In this document: positions 53,872 through 62,402 of the stretch, piece by piece | Layout: the number at the start of each line of letters is the position of its first letter | Position numbering within the stretch: the first letter of the stretch is position 1 | Source of the DNA: Alloprevotella sp. | Lineage (GTDB): Bacteria > Bacteroidota > Bacteroidia > Bacteroidales > Muribaculaceae | DNA: 64,000 nucleotides | Direction: 5' to 3' | Assembly: GCA_023663135.1 (NCBI GenBank) | Contig: JAMPIE010000013.1 | Span: forward strand, 1-64,000 | Program-made: the position numbers and the translations under genes | The notes under the pieces: generated by a model | The model's database searches: none | Seen by the model: only the letters and a program-made list of their open reading frames with translations | What the model was told of the DNA's origin: nothing

Positions 53872-53892
53872 ATATATATAATGGCAAGAATC

Positions 53893-53914
53893 CACCTTGC
53901 AAGGTGCAAAGGTA
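53893..53914 (-). promoter_or_regulatory. Promoter -7 box and palindrome before the methyltransferase gene
   Basis: On the minus strand TACCTTTGC (53914-53906) matches the -7 consensus. It abuts the perfect 14-bp palindrome CACCTTGCAAGGTG (53893-53906), which would sit at the transcription start, a good operator position. Confidence 0.5.
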
Positions 53915-53957
53915 GCATGATTTTTGGGAAATCAGTGCCATAGACAGATGTTTTCAA

Positions 53958-56900
53958 CTATCGAGCCATTATCTTGTAGGTGAAGGGGGCGCCATCACTG
54001 AGGGTCACGGTGACGATGCAGGCACCGGCGGGGAGCCCGATGGGGAGCAGGGCACGCGAGCCGGCATAGGCACCGACGAGGCGTCCGCTGAGGTCGTGGA
54101 TGGCGACGCGACGGATGTTGTCGCAACCTTTGACGGTCATCATGCGTCCCTCTATGTCGAGATAAGGCGCGGATGAGAGGGAGACCTCGTCCATGGCCGT
54201 CAATCCGGCGCGGATGAGCGACAGGCGACCGGCCGAGGTGGCGAGGGAGGGGATGGTCACGGGTGCGTCGATGGGATAGCTTATCCCGGTCATGGCGTCG
54301 AAGAGCTGATACTGCTCCATGTCAAAAGCCCCGGAGGGGGTGAACGAGAGGGTCACCGGGAGGCTGCCCTGCGTCATGACTGTCAAGGGGATGCGGTCGG
54401 CTGAGGGCACTGATGAGCATAGCCGTCCGTCGGAAGTGGCCACAAGGGCCAGCCTCGGGGCCACCTCGCCGTCAAAGAGAGCCTCGACGGGATAGGCGTC
54501 TGAGCCGGTCACTGACATAGACGACGCCAAAGAGCCGCTGCGGGCAGTGAGGCGAAGCATGGCCTGCCCGGCCTCCTCCTCCCCTCCCCCGGCCTCCTCG
54601 CCGGAGTCGTCAGGAATATCGTCGGCGTCAGCTCCTATCATGGCTTGCGTGAGCATGACACTGAGCTCGTCCCCGGGCGTTATGGCCTTAAGCAACACCG
54701 ACTCCATAGGACGGATCACCCTGCCCTTTGCATCGGCGAGGGTCACCTCCTTATAGGTGTTGCCGTCATAGAAAGCGACCCCGGAGACAGTCTCGCTGTT
54801 GACCGCGATAAATTTATCGAGGTCTATTTCGCTCATAAACGGGTTGCCGAAGATAAAGTATTCGCTCATGCCTGTCGCGGCCTCGGCCTTGACGGTGATG
54901 GCGTCGGGCAACGCTGCAGTGTAGACCCAACGGTCATAGATGGTGTCGCCGTGCTGCTTCAAGACAAAGCGGCGGTCGCCGGCCTGGGGTCTCTTCACCT
55001 CATAGATGAAGCGTCCCATGTCGGCCCCGGGCCTCTCTATACTCTCATAGGCGTCGGCGAGCATGGCGCCGTCATAGTCGTTGTAGTAGTTGTAGGATGA
55101 ATGTTCCTTGGGGAAGCGCAGACGGAATTGCGTATCTTCGGGGAGCGTCTCATTGTCAATCCACATCGAGAACCCGCCATAGGCGAGATAGGGCGTCGAG
55201 AGATGGTTGAAGTTTCGGCTCCAGCGGGTAGCCAAAAGGCCGTCGGCCTTCACGCCGAGGGTCTCGTAGCCGCCGGCCCATAGCCTCTCCTGCGCGGTGC
55301 TCTCCCACAGGCGCTGGTAGGCGCGCGGGCTAAACCGGTTTTGGGGCGATGAGGTCTCGTTGAGGAGGGTGAAATAGCCGGCGGTGTGGACTCCCTTCAT
55401 CTCGGCCGGCACAAACATATCGCCGGTGACCATGGCCTTGAGGGGGGAAGAGAGGAGATGATAGCGGTTGGGGGTGAGCTGAAGCTCCACCCAAGCGCGC
55501 GTGTAGTTGAGGCGCGTCACATTGTCAACCTTGGTGAAAGGCTCAAAATGGATGCGGTCACAGCAATACTCGTCGCCCCTTGACAGCCCCCTTGAGAGAT
55601 TGGGGAACACGGGAGCTTCCGTTGGTATGACCACATCGGTGCAGCAATAGGGTGTGCCCTCGCTCCAGTTGGCCCACTTGCGCCAGTCGGTGCTGCCGTC
55701 CTTGGGCTGCCAGACGGTGTGCCGGGGATGCACGGCATAGTCTACGCGCCCCTTTATCTTTTGGTCGGGGTCCCCTTCGAGGCGTATCTCCAGCCGATAT
55801 TCGCCGGGCACAGTGGAGTGATATGACACATCTATCGTGCCGTCGTTGCCCACCGGGACACTCATGTCGGAGGTGCTGTTATTGTCGGTGAAGGAGAGAC
55901 TGTAAGTGAGGCCGGCCACGCCGCGCCCGGTGATATACACTACATCGTCGACACACACGTCGTTGACCGTCACGTTGGCGTCACACGAGCTGGGGTCCTG
56001 GCAGTCGGGGATGCCGTCGCCGTCGATGTCGGAGCGGATGAAGATGCCGTAAAACTTCTTCACATCGAGGGCCGACACCACGGCCGACGATGAGATCAGC
56101 ACCTCGTCATAGACCGTCTGAGGCTGGATGTAGAGAAACTCCAAGTCACCGTAGCCGGCCACATCGGCGTCAATCACGTTCCAGTCGTTGAACTTGTCGC
56201 CCGTGGGCTTGCCGTTGTAATAGGTCTCGACAGTGAGCCACGAGCCCACGTTGACGGCGGCGGCAAAGGTCTTGTGGTCCATGATGATGCCGAGCTGATG
56301 GCGGAAGTCGAGCGTGCGCCCAAGGTTGATGGCTATGGTGTCGCTGTGGCCCACGTCGACGCTCGATGCGAGCGACATATATGTGTGCGGGTCATCGTCC
56401 ACGATGTTGTCAAAGTCGTTGGAGGCGTTGGCCACGGCCACAACCGCCATGTTGCTCATATGGTTGAAGTCAAGGGTGGTGTGGGTCTTGGTGGAAAGCA
56501 GCTCGGAGGAGCAGCCGAGGGGGTCGTCACACTTGGTGGAGGCATCTTCCACAAAGGCATAGTAGATATGCAGCTCGCCGCCCTCCACTGAGAGCACTCC
56601 CGACTGCCACAGCACTATCTCGTCAACCTTCGTATAATTGCCATAATCGTCAACGGGAGGCACATGGATGCTGTAGCGCATCTTCTGGTTATCGTTGGCG
56701 CCGCCCACGTCGGCCGACACTCCCTTCTCCTCGTCAATCACGCTGCGGTATACCTCCTTGCCTTGATAGTAGCATCTCACCTGCATGAACTGCAACACCT
56801 TCAGGTTGAGTCCCTCCACCGAGGATGAGACCACGAAGCCCATGCGCTTGCCGGGGCCATCCTGACCATCCTTCGAGCCATCGTAGATCACGTCGCCGTC

Positions 56901-58688
56901 AACCTGCTTCACGCCGATGATGGGGTAGTTGTTGGCCACGCCGAGGCCGCCTATATATGTCACATAGTCGTTGAGGTCGGGGCTCACGATCTTCTCGCGA
57001 TCCTTGGTGCGGTCGGCCACGATGAGGCCGCCGGTGACTCCATCCTCCGGGTCGCCCGTCTCATGGACATACTTCTCGGAAGCGCCCAGGGAGTTTGACA
57101 GGGGGGTGCCGCAGGGCACGTCATTCACCGGGGACATGTCATATGTGAGGGTCGTGAAGTCGGTGCATCCGTCGGGGGCCGTGGCCATGAAGGTGTACTT
57201 GCCGGGGATGTCGAGGCCGGTGACATAGCCGTCGCCGGTCACCGTCACTCCGCTCCCTTCCGGGACATCGGCAACGCTCCAGGTCACTCCCTTCAGGGCC
57301 GGGTTGCTGCGGAGCTGATAGAAGGTCTGGTCGTGGCACACGTCAGTCGCCGCCGACGGCTGTATCGGGCAATGGTGCCTCACCTCCGGGGCGTCGTTGA
57401 TAAAGCCATAGTACATCAAAGTGGCGCCTATGTGAACATTCACCAGACACATGAAACTGATTTTGGCTCCGGAAAAAGGAACCCTTGACGATATGGAAAT
57501 GGTGGTTTGGTCAACCTTGACGACGCCCAAATCAAGCACACCTCCCTCAGTGGTCTCCTTCTGGACTACTTTATGGTCGCGGTCATACAGCTCCACCTCT
57601 ATCCACTTGCCCGCGCCAATTTCAACCAGCCCCGCCTGCGAGTAGACAAAGCCCACCTCGGTGCCCGGGGAAAAGACCTCGCGGCTGAGGTCAAGCGTGT
57701 CGCCCATCATAAATTCCACCGAGCCTATAGATCCAATGCCCAAGGATGAGAAAGTGACTGAGTTGGTGAGGTCGGCGTCATAGAAATGATCAGGCGTCGC
57801 CAACGGTATATGGTGGCTCACCATGGTCACCGAGCTGTATTTATCGTCATAGAGCTGCAGCGGCGAAGGGGTGTCGCCCGAAGGGATTGAGCCGTTGTCG
57901 GGATTGTAAGAGATGGTGAATTTACGCGCAGCGCCCACATAGGCATACTTTATGCGCAGATTTTGGCCGGCCGAGAGGTTGATGCCGCCGGCAAAGTCGA
58001 GGCATACCTCGTCAAACACCCCCGGGGCCTTGGCGCTTATATACATGTTGGTATTGTCAGAGCCGGGTATGTTGATTAACCCAAGGTTGATGCCGCCGCC
58101 CGACTGGCCATCCTCCACCGGGACCACGCCAATCAGCTCGCCGTCGCGGTAAAAGCCTATGGCCATGGCCTTGACCACATCGAGGCTGAGGACAATTGAG
58201 CCGGAGCCTGACACGAGGCAGAAGCCGGCCTCGGTGCCCTTGGCATAGTAGGCCGAGCGGTCGCGGACGCTCAACACGGGATTGACAGTCACTCCGGCCG
58301 ACACCACGGCGTTGACCTCGGCGTAGTTTGAAAGGTTGTCGTCAAGGACATTACCGAGGCTGTCTGTCCATGAGCCCACCCCCACCACATTGATTATCTT
58401 GTTGACGGCGCAACTCTCGCCGGTGAGGGTGCGGCGATTCTTGATATACTGGTATGTGACGTCGTCTGACAGTGTGACCGGGCTCTCCTTGCATCCGATA
58501 AGGTCGGCCATGGCTGCGTCGTTGATCACCAGGGGGCGCTTGCCATTTCTTATCGAGTCATGCTCCAGGTCGTTTTTATACAGCGAGCCGGTAAGCTCAT
58601 AGTCAGAGCCTTGTGCGTCCAAAGCTGCCGGGAGGGCCAGCACCAGGGAGAGAAAGGTCAGTATGCGGATAAGGATAGATGGCTTCAT
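53958..58688 (-). CDS. Large fimbrial-operon surface protein, candidate pilus tip (Mfa5-like position)
   Basis: A 1576-residue protein with a signal peptide (ILIRILTFLSLVLALPAALDAQG). The first ~850 residues are beta-rich repeats with recurring units (DLSREVFSPGTEVGFVYSQA, TIAINLGRTLDFRHQLGI). A calcium-type motif (SDIDGDGIPDCQDPSSC) lies at ~886-902. Later come a Cys-containing region (TPYCCTDVVIP, DEYCCDRIHF) and a C-terminal sorting domain (HDLSGRLVGAYAG ... TYKIMAR) of T9SS type. It is the last of five genes in a type V pilus operon, the place of mfa5, whose product in Porphyromonas is a T9SS-dependent tip protein. No von Willebrand A domain was recognised. Start and upstream stop share one base (TAATG). 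Confidence 0.75.
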   Translation of the reverse strand: MKPSILIRILTFLSLVLALPAALDAQGSDYELTGSLYKNDLEHDSIRNGKRPLVINDAAMADLIGCKESPVTLSDDVTYQYIKNRRTLTGESCAVNKIINVVGVGSWTDSLGNVLDDNLSNYAEVNAVVSAGVTVNPVLSVRDRSAYYAKGTEAGFCLVSGSGSIVLSLDVVKAMAIGFYRDGELIGVVPVEDGQSGGGINLGLINIPGSDNTNMYISAKAPGVFDEVCLDFAGGINLSAGQNLRIKYAYVGAARKFTISYNPDNGSIPSGDTPSPLQLYDDKYSSVTMVSHHIPLATPDHFYDADLTNSVTFSSLGIGSIGSVEFMMGDTLDLSREVFSPGTEVGFVYSQAGLVEIGAGKWIEVELYDRDHKVVQKETTEGGVLDLGVVKVDQTTISISSRVPFSGAKISFMCLVNVHIGATLMYYGFINDAPEVRHHCPIQPSAATDVCHDQTFYQLRSNPALKGVTWSVADVPEGSGVTVTGDGYVTGLDIPGKYTFMATAPDGCTDFTTLTYDMSPVNDVPCGTPLSNSLGASEKYVHETGDPEDGVTGGLIVADRTKDREKIVSPDLNDYVTYIGGLGVANNYPIIGVKQVDGDVIYDGSKDGQDGPGKRMGFVVSSSVEGLNLKVLQFMQVRCYYQGKEVYRSVIDEEKGVSADVGGANDNQKMRYSIHVPPVDDYGNYTKVDEIVLWQSGVLSVEGGELHIYYAFVEDASTKCDDPLGCSSELLSTKTHTTLDFNHMSNMAVVAVANASNDFDNIVDDDPHTYMSLASSVDVGHSDTIAINLGRTLDFRHQLGIIMDHKTFAAAVNVGSWLTVETYYNGKPTGDKFNDWNVIDADVAGYGDLEFLYIQPQTVYDEVLISSSAVVSALDVKKFYGIFIRSDIDGDGIPDCQDPSSCDANVTVNDVCVDDVVYITGRGVAGLTYSLSFTDNNSTSDMSVPVGNDGTIDVSYHSTVPGEYRLEIRLEGDPDQKIKGRVDYAVHPRHTVWQPKDGSTDWRKWANWSEGTPYCCTDVVIPTEAPVFPNLSRGLSRGDEYCCDRIHFEPFTKVDNVTRLNYTRAWVELQLTPNRYHLLSSPLKAMVTGDMFVPAEMKGVHTAGYFTLLNETSSPQNRFSPRAYQRLWESTAQERLWAGGYETLGVKADGLLATRWSRNFNHLSTPYLAYGGFSMWIDNETLPEDTQFRLRFPKEHSSYNYYNDYDGAMLADAYESIERPGADMGRFIYEVKRPQAGDRRFVLKQHGDTIYDRWVYTAALPDAITVKAEAATGMSEYFIFGNPFMSEIDLDKFIAVNSETVSGVAFYDGNTYKEVTLADAKGRVIRPMESVLLKAITPGDELSVMLTQAMIGADADDIPDDSGEEAGGGEEEAGQAMLRLTARSGSLASSMSVTGSDAYPVEALFDGEVAPRLALVATSDGRLCSSVPSADRIPLTVMTQGSLPVTLSFTPSGAFDMEQYQLFDAMTGISYPIDAPVTIPSLATSAGRLSLIRAGLTAMDEVSLSSAPYLDIEGRMMTVKGCDNIRRVAIHDLSGRLVGAYAGSRALLPIGLPAGACIVTVTLSDGAPFTYKIMAR

Positions 58689-59950
58689 TACAGCTTTGGG
58701 AGGTTGGAGGGGTTGCTTACGCGGATTACATACTTATGGTTGCGGCGAAGGTAGAAGATGCCGTCGTGGAGGTCGGGGCTGATGATACCGGTGGCATTGC
58801 CCCCGGTGACCGATACCTCTACGCCGCCAACTACCTTGTCATACCGGCTGTTTGACACCTTTGTCCGGATGAGCAGACGGGTGGCGGTGGGGAGCATATA
58901 GGCGGTGAGGGTCACCTCGTCAGTGCCGTCAACCTCGGTGAATGCCACCGGGGTGTATGAGCGGTTGTTCTTCCGGGCCGAGGCAATGGTCCCCGAGGGG
59001 GAGAGGAAGCAGTCATAGTCTTGCAGTCCGGCCTGAGTGGGGGTGGTCTCGGCCATAAGGGCTATCCATCGGGTGTTTTTCTCCGGAGTTATCTTCAGCT
59101 CCACCTTGGCCATGCCGCGGTAGAGGATGCCGGTTATGGGGGCGGTCTTCGAGCCTCCTTCTTCATAGCGGATTATGTCGTCAACGGCATCGGCGCAGCG
59201 GCATTGGCCGAAAAATATCTGCGGGATGGAGGCGGCATAGTGGCTAAGGTGTTTGTCGATGCCTTCGTCATTGGCCTGTATCGATGTCCTGGAAAAGAAG
59301 TCGCTCCAGTCGTTTTTGTAGAGCGAATGGGGATTGACGACAATCTGAAGCTCGTCGAGGGAGAGGTTTTCATCAAGGGGCTTAAGGAAGCCAAACCAGT
59401 TGTCCTCCCCGGCAGCCACCTTGAGAGTCGATGCAAAGTCAGACTGTCGCGAGGAGGAGTAGGCTATGGCCACTATCTTGTATTCATATCCCTTGACCTT
59501 CTTGAGCTTTGCGCGGGCTATCTTGTTGTGGTGGGTGGCGGAGCCAAAGAGGTCGTCGGCATCGTCGGCGTCCCAGGTGAGTTCGTCAACTATGATGTCG
59601 TTGCTGATGTCGTAGAGAAAGGGGGTGGTGTCGTCGGCTCCGGCGGCACGGCGAAAGGTGAATATCCTCACTGCATCCACCCATTCGGCCTCGGCGGTGC
59701 CTATGTCGATGCCGCTCTCGGTATCGTCAAGGTCGCCTGAACCCCCGCCGATATTTCCACCGGCACCGGGAGGGGCTGCGCGCCCCTCTCCCATGAGCCA
59801 CGAGCCACCGAGGGTGATGACGATGGGGGCCTCGGTCACTTCCCCGGCGGGAAGGGCGGGCTCGTCGGTGGTGCATCCGCCCAAAAGGAGGAGAGAGAGG
59901 CTTATTATCAACGCCGCGATGGGCATCAGTGTCTTGGCTGTCTGCTTCAT
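58688..59950 (-). CDS. Fimbrillin-family lipoprotein (accessory pilin)
   Basis: A 420-residue lipoprotein (lipobox LLLGGC, Cys26). A beta strand (EAPIVITLGGSW) precedes Arg57 in GEGRAAPPG, the position at which type V pilins are cut by Arg-specific proteases. The body has WVDAVRIFTFRRA and later LYRGMAKVELKITP, the pattern of fimbrillin A/Mfa-type subunits, and ends FYLRRNHKYVIRVSNP, a typical C-terminal motif of these proteins. It is the fourth gene of the operon. The start at 59950 gives a proper lipoprotein signal, and an ATG 51 bp upstream does not. Confidence 0.75.
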   Translation of the reverse strand: MKQTAKTLMPIAALIISLSLLLLGGCTTDEPALPAGEVTEAPIVITLGGSWLMGEGRAAPPGAGGNIGGGSGDLDDTESGIDIGTAEAEWVDAVRIFTFRRAAGADDTTPFLYDISNDIIVDELTWDADDADDLFGSATHHNKIARAKLKKVKGYEYKIVAIAYSSSRQSDFASTLKVAAGEDNWFGFLKPLDENLSLDELQIVVNPHSLYKNDWSDFFSRTSIQANDEGIDKHLSHYAASIPQIFFGQCRCADAVDDIIRYEEGGSKTAPITGILYRGMAKVELKITPEKNTRWIALMAETTPTQAGLQDYDCFLSPSGTIASARKNNRSYTPVAFTEVDGTDEVTLTAYMLPTATRLLIRTKVSNSRYDKVVGGVEVSVTGGNATGIISPDLHDGIFYLRRNHKYVIRVSNPSNLPKL

Positions 59951-59958
59951 GCCTAAGG

Positions 59959-61140
59959 TCAGTTGATGGTTATGTCGTGGACTCGCTCGAAGGCGGGGCA
60001 CACCTCGAGAGCAATATCGGCCTCGGAGGTCTCGGAGAAGACATGCTCAAAGGTGCCGGATAGGTTGACGCGCACATTGGAGTAGGAGAAGAAGGCAAAG
60101 GAGACGGCATCGTAGATGGTGAGCGTCCCATCGGCATTCTTCGCGGCGGTGTAGACATTGGCTTCGCTGTCGTTGGCGGCGAGGAAAGCGCTCTTGGCGG
60201 GTCTCACCGGGAAGGTCTCTGTCTCGCCCGTGGTGTAGGTGATCTTGACGGAGATTGTCCGCCCCAGGTCGGAGGGGAGGATGAAGGTGGAGAGGGCGGT
60301 CTCCGCGCCGGGATGTTCCACAGTGGCCACTACCACATCGTCGCGATGAGCGGCATCCTCTTTAGCGGCCTCGACGGGATAGAAGGCGCCGTGGGAGCCG
60401 AAGAGGGTGATGGAGGTGGGGAGATTGCTCAGGGTCATCTCCATCTTATCGACGGAGGCGGGTATCTTGGTCACATTGAGATTGAGCTGCGACACAATGC
60501 GGTAAAGCCTCCCGGAGGCCGGGGCATCGTAGGTGTGCGCTGAGCTTACATAGTCGCTAAACACCATGTCACTTCGCTCACCAAGCTCATTATGGTTGAG
60601 TGTGAGCCGCCCGAAATAAAGCTCGGGGGTCTCATCGCCGCTGATTGAGAGAGTGGTGGTGGTATACTTCATGGGGCCAATCTCAAACTTATCCCGGTCG
60701 GCCTCGTTGTAGGCCAGGGCTGTGGCGGCAAAGCTTGTATGGTAAAAGGCTGTCATGCCGAGAGATGGTGTCCAGGCTCCCCACTTGTCGCGGTTGCCGA
60801 TGCCGGTATATTTTGTAGAGATGTCAATCGCCTCGGCGGTAAGGGCGTGATCAAGGGCCGATGCGTCGGGAGGCGAACCGACGGGGTTAAGATGCCCCCC
60901 CGTAGCGCTATAGAGGATGGGCAGCAGGCGGTCGGCGCGACACTTGCCCGTAATCGCCGGCTCGTTGGCGCCCCTCGACCCTGAGCCCGCGCTCCCGGCC
61001 ACCACGATGCGGCAGCTCTCCGGAGCAGGCTGAGGGAGGGGCAGGGGCTCATCTTCGGCAGACGCGCCCGTGCAGGCGGCCATGCCAAGGGCCATTGCCC
61101 ACGGCATGACACATTTATATATATATTGGAAACTCTTCAT
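59959..61140 (-). CDS. Fimbrillin/FimB-Mfa2-type lipoprotein
   Basis: A 393-residue lipoprotein (lipobox GMAAC, Cys23). A Pro-rich spacer leads to a beta strand (CRIVVAGSAGSG) and Arg56 in SRGANEP, the pilin processing position. The C-terminal half (DKMEMTLSNLPTSITLFGSHG, then LSTFILPSDLGRTISVKITYT) has the strand pattern of FimB/Mfa2-like and related minor subunits. It is third in the operon, 8 bp before the next gene. Whether it is an anchor or a minor pilin cannot be decided from the sequence. Confidence 0.7.
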   Translation of the reverse strand: MKSFQYIYKCVMPWAMALGMAACTGASAEDEPLPLPQPAPESCRIVVAGSAGSGSRGANEPAITGKCRADRLLPILYSATGGHLNPVGSPPDASALDHALTAEAIDISTKYTGIGNRDKWGAWTPSLGMTAFYHTSFAATALAYNEADRDKFEIGPMKYTTTTLSISGDETPELYFGRLTLNHNELGERSDMVFSDYVSSAHTYDAPASGRLYRIVSQLNLNVTKIPASVDKMEMTLSNLPTSITLFGSHGAFYPVEAAKEDAAHRDDVVVATVEHPGAETALSTFILPSDLGRTISVKITYTTGETETFPVRPAKSAFLAANDSEANVYTAAKNADGTLTIYDAVSFAFFSYSNVRVNLSGTFEHVFSETSEADIALEVCPAFERVHDITIN

Positions 61141-61141
61141 T

Positions 61142-62299
61142 TTACATCTCTATGTCTATGTCGGCTTGCCATGAGCCTATGACCATGATCTTCACGTCGG
61201 CCTGCTCGAGCGACGTGGCGAGGTCGGGGATGTCGAGGCGATAGATGCGGTTGGCCACTATGTCATATCTCATGCCGTCGGGGCTCACATGTCCGTCGGC
61301 TGTGTAGTCGAGCTCAGAGCCGTCAGTGCCGCTCACGGCCTCGACAATCTTCACGGCGCGAGTGGCAAGCTCTGAGCCATCGTCGGCGCAAACGACAAGG
61401 GTGAAAGTTGATTTTCCCTCAGCTGTTGTGGCATAGAGCGATGAGGGGAGGATAAATCTTCCCATGATGTCGGGCGTCGTCTTGTCGTCGCCGTCGGGGG
61501 TGAGGGGGAACGAGATGATGGTGGTCTCTCCTGCCGGGTTGCCGAAAGGCTTGCGCCCGACAAGGTCTACGGCCTCATTATGGCCCACGGAGCGCAGCTC
61601 AACTCTCGCCGGGGTCTTGCCGTTGATGTCGCCCCCGATCTTGTCGACTGACAAGAGGACGCCGGCCACGGCGCGCCGGCAGGTGATGACGGCGTTGAAA
61701 GATGTGGCGGCGCGGACGGTGAAAGTCGCGGGAGAGCCGTCGGCCTCGCGGGGATAGCCGGTAAATATCTCTCCGACCGCCGGGGCATTGGCGGCGGTGG
61801 CGATGGCGTTCTCCCAGGTCGTGGCCTCGTTGAAGTCGAGGCTCATCGAGCGAGAGGATGCTCCCTTGTCGTCGAGCCCCACGGCCAAGAGACGGTAATG
61901 GCCGTCGGTGAGCATGGGGTTGAGGGTCAAGGTCTCTGTCTGTAGAGGACCCCGGGGCGTGTCATTGGCAAAGCCGGGCACCTCATAATAGTCAATGGTC
62001 TCGCCTGAGGGTGTCTCCGGGCGGTAATAGGTGAAGGAAAGAGGGGATGACAGGTCGGCTCCCTCGTCGGCGCGAAAGATGTAGACGCGCATGTCGTTGA
62101 CCTGCTGCCAGGGCTGCTCCCCCAAGAGAGGGCGCCCTCCGCGCGAGCCTATGGAGCCGTCAACGCCGAGCGAGAGGGTAAGCTCCACCGGGTGGGCCAC
62201 ATATGCTCCGACCCCTCCCGGCCCATCGTTGGAGCAGGAGGAGAGGGCGGCGAGCGTCAGAGCCGTCAGGAGAGTGTAGAGGAGCTTGATGGATTTCAT
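61142..62299 (-). CDS. Fimbrillin-family lipoprotein (Mfa2 position)
   Basis: A 385-residue lipoprotein (lipobox ALSSC, Cys22). The strand HPVELTLSLGVDGSIG is followed by Arg53 in SRGGRPLLGE, strikingly like SRAGRPLESS with R53 in the major fimbrillin upstream. Then comes QVNDMRVYIFRADEG, a common first strand of fimbrillins and of FimB/Mfa2 proteins. The C-terminus (YDIVANRIYRLDIPD ... MVIGSWQADIDIEM) is typical for the family. It is second in the operon, where Porphyromonas has the anchor and length regulator mfa2; identity with Mfa2 is inferred only from position. Confidence 0.75.
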   Translation of the reverse strand: MKSIKLLYTLLTALTLAALSSCSNDGPGGVGAYVAHPVELTLSLGVDGSIGSRGGRPLLGEQPWQQVNDMRVYIFRADEGADLSSPLSFTYYRPETPSGETIDYYEVPGFANDTPRGPLQTETLTLNPMLTDGHYRLLAVGLDDKGASSRSMSLDFNEATTWENAIATAANAPAVGEIFTGYPREADGSPATFTVRAATSFNAVITCRRAVAGVLLSVDKIGGDINGKTPARVELRSVGHNEAVDLVGRKPFGNPAGETTIISFPLTPDGDDKTTPDIMGRFILPSSLYATTAEGKSTFTLVVCADDGSELATRAVKIVEAVSGTDGSELDYTADGHVSPDGMRYDIVANRIYRLDIPDLATSLEQADVKIMVIGSWQADIDIEM

Positions 62300-62315
62300 A
62301 TCAGTGGATAGAATG

Positions 62316-62347
62316 ATGGGGCGGAGAGAGAATGGGGCGGAGAGAGG
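62316..62347. repeat. Two 16-bp direct repeats downstream of the major fimbrillin gene
   Basis: ATGGGGCGGAGAGAGA at 62316-62331 is repeated at 62332-62347 with one difference. It lies in the 103-bp gap between the major fimbrillin gene and the rest of the operon. Confidence 0.65.
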
Positions 62348-62352
62348 GGAAT

Positions 62353-62386
62353 GGGCACCGCGACGCGAGAGGGTGTCGCGGTGTCC
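62353..62386 (-). terminator. Hairpin after the major fimbrillin gene, likely attenuator
   Basis: A 12-bp GC-rich stem (62353-62364 with 62375-62386, one G-U) has a 10-nt loop. It lies 17 bp after the stop codon on the minus strand. No T-run follows, so it could partly stop transcription or protect the pilin mRNA. Confidence 0.55.
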
Positions 62387-62402
62387 ATGAGGGAGTGTCA
62401 GA

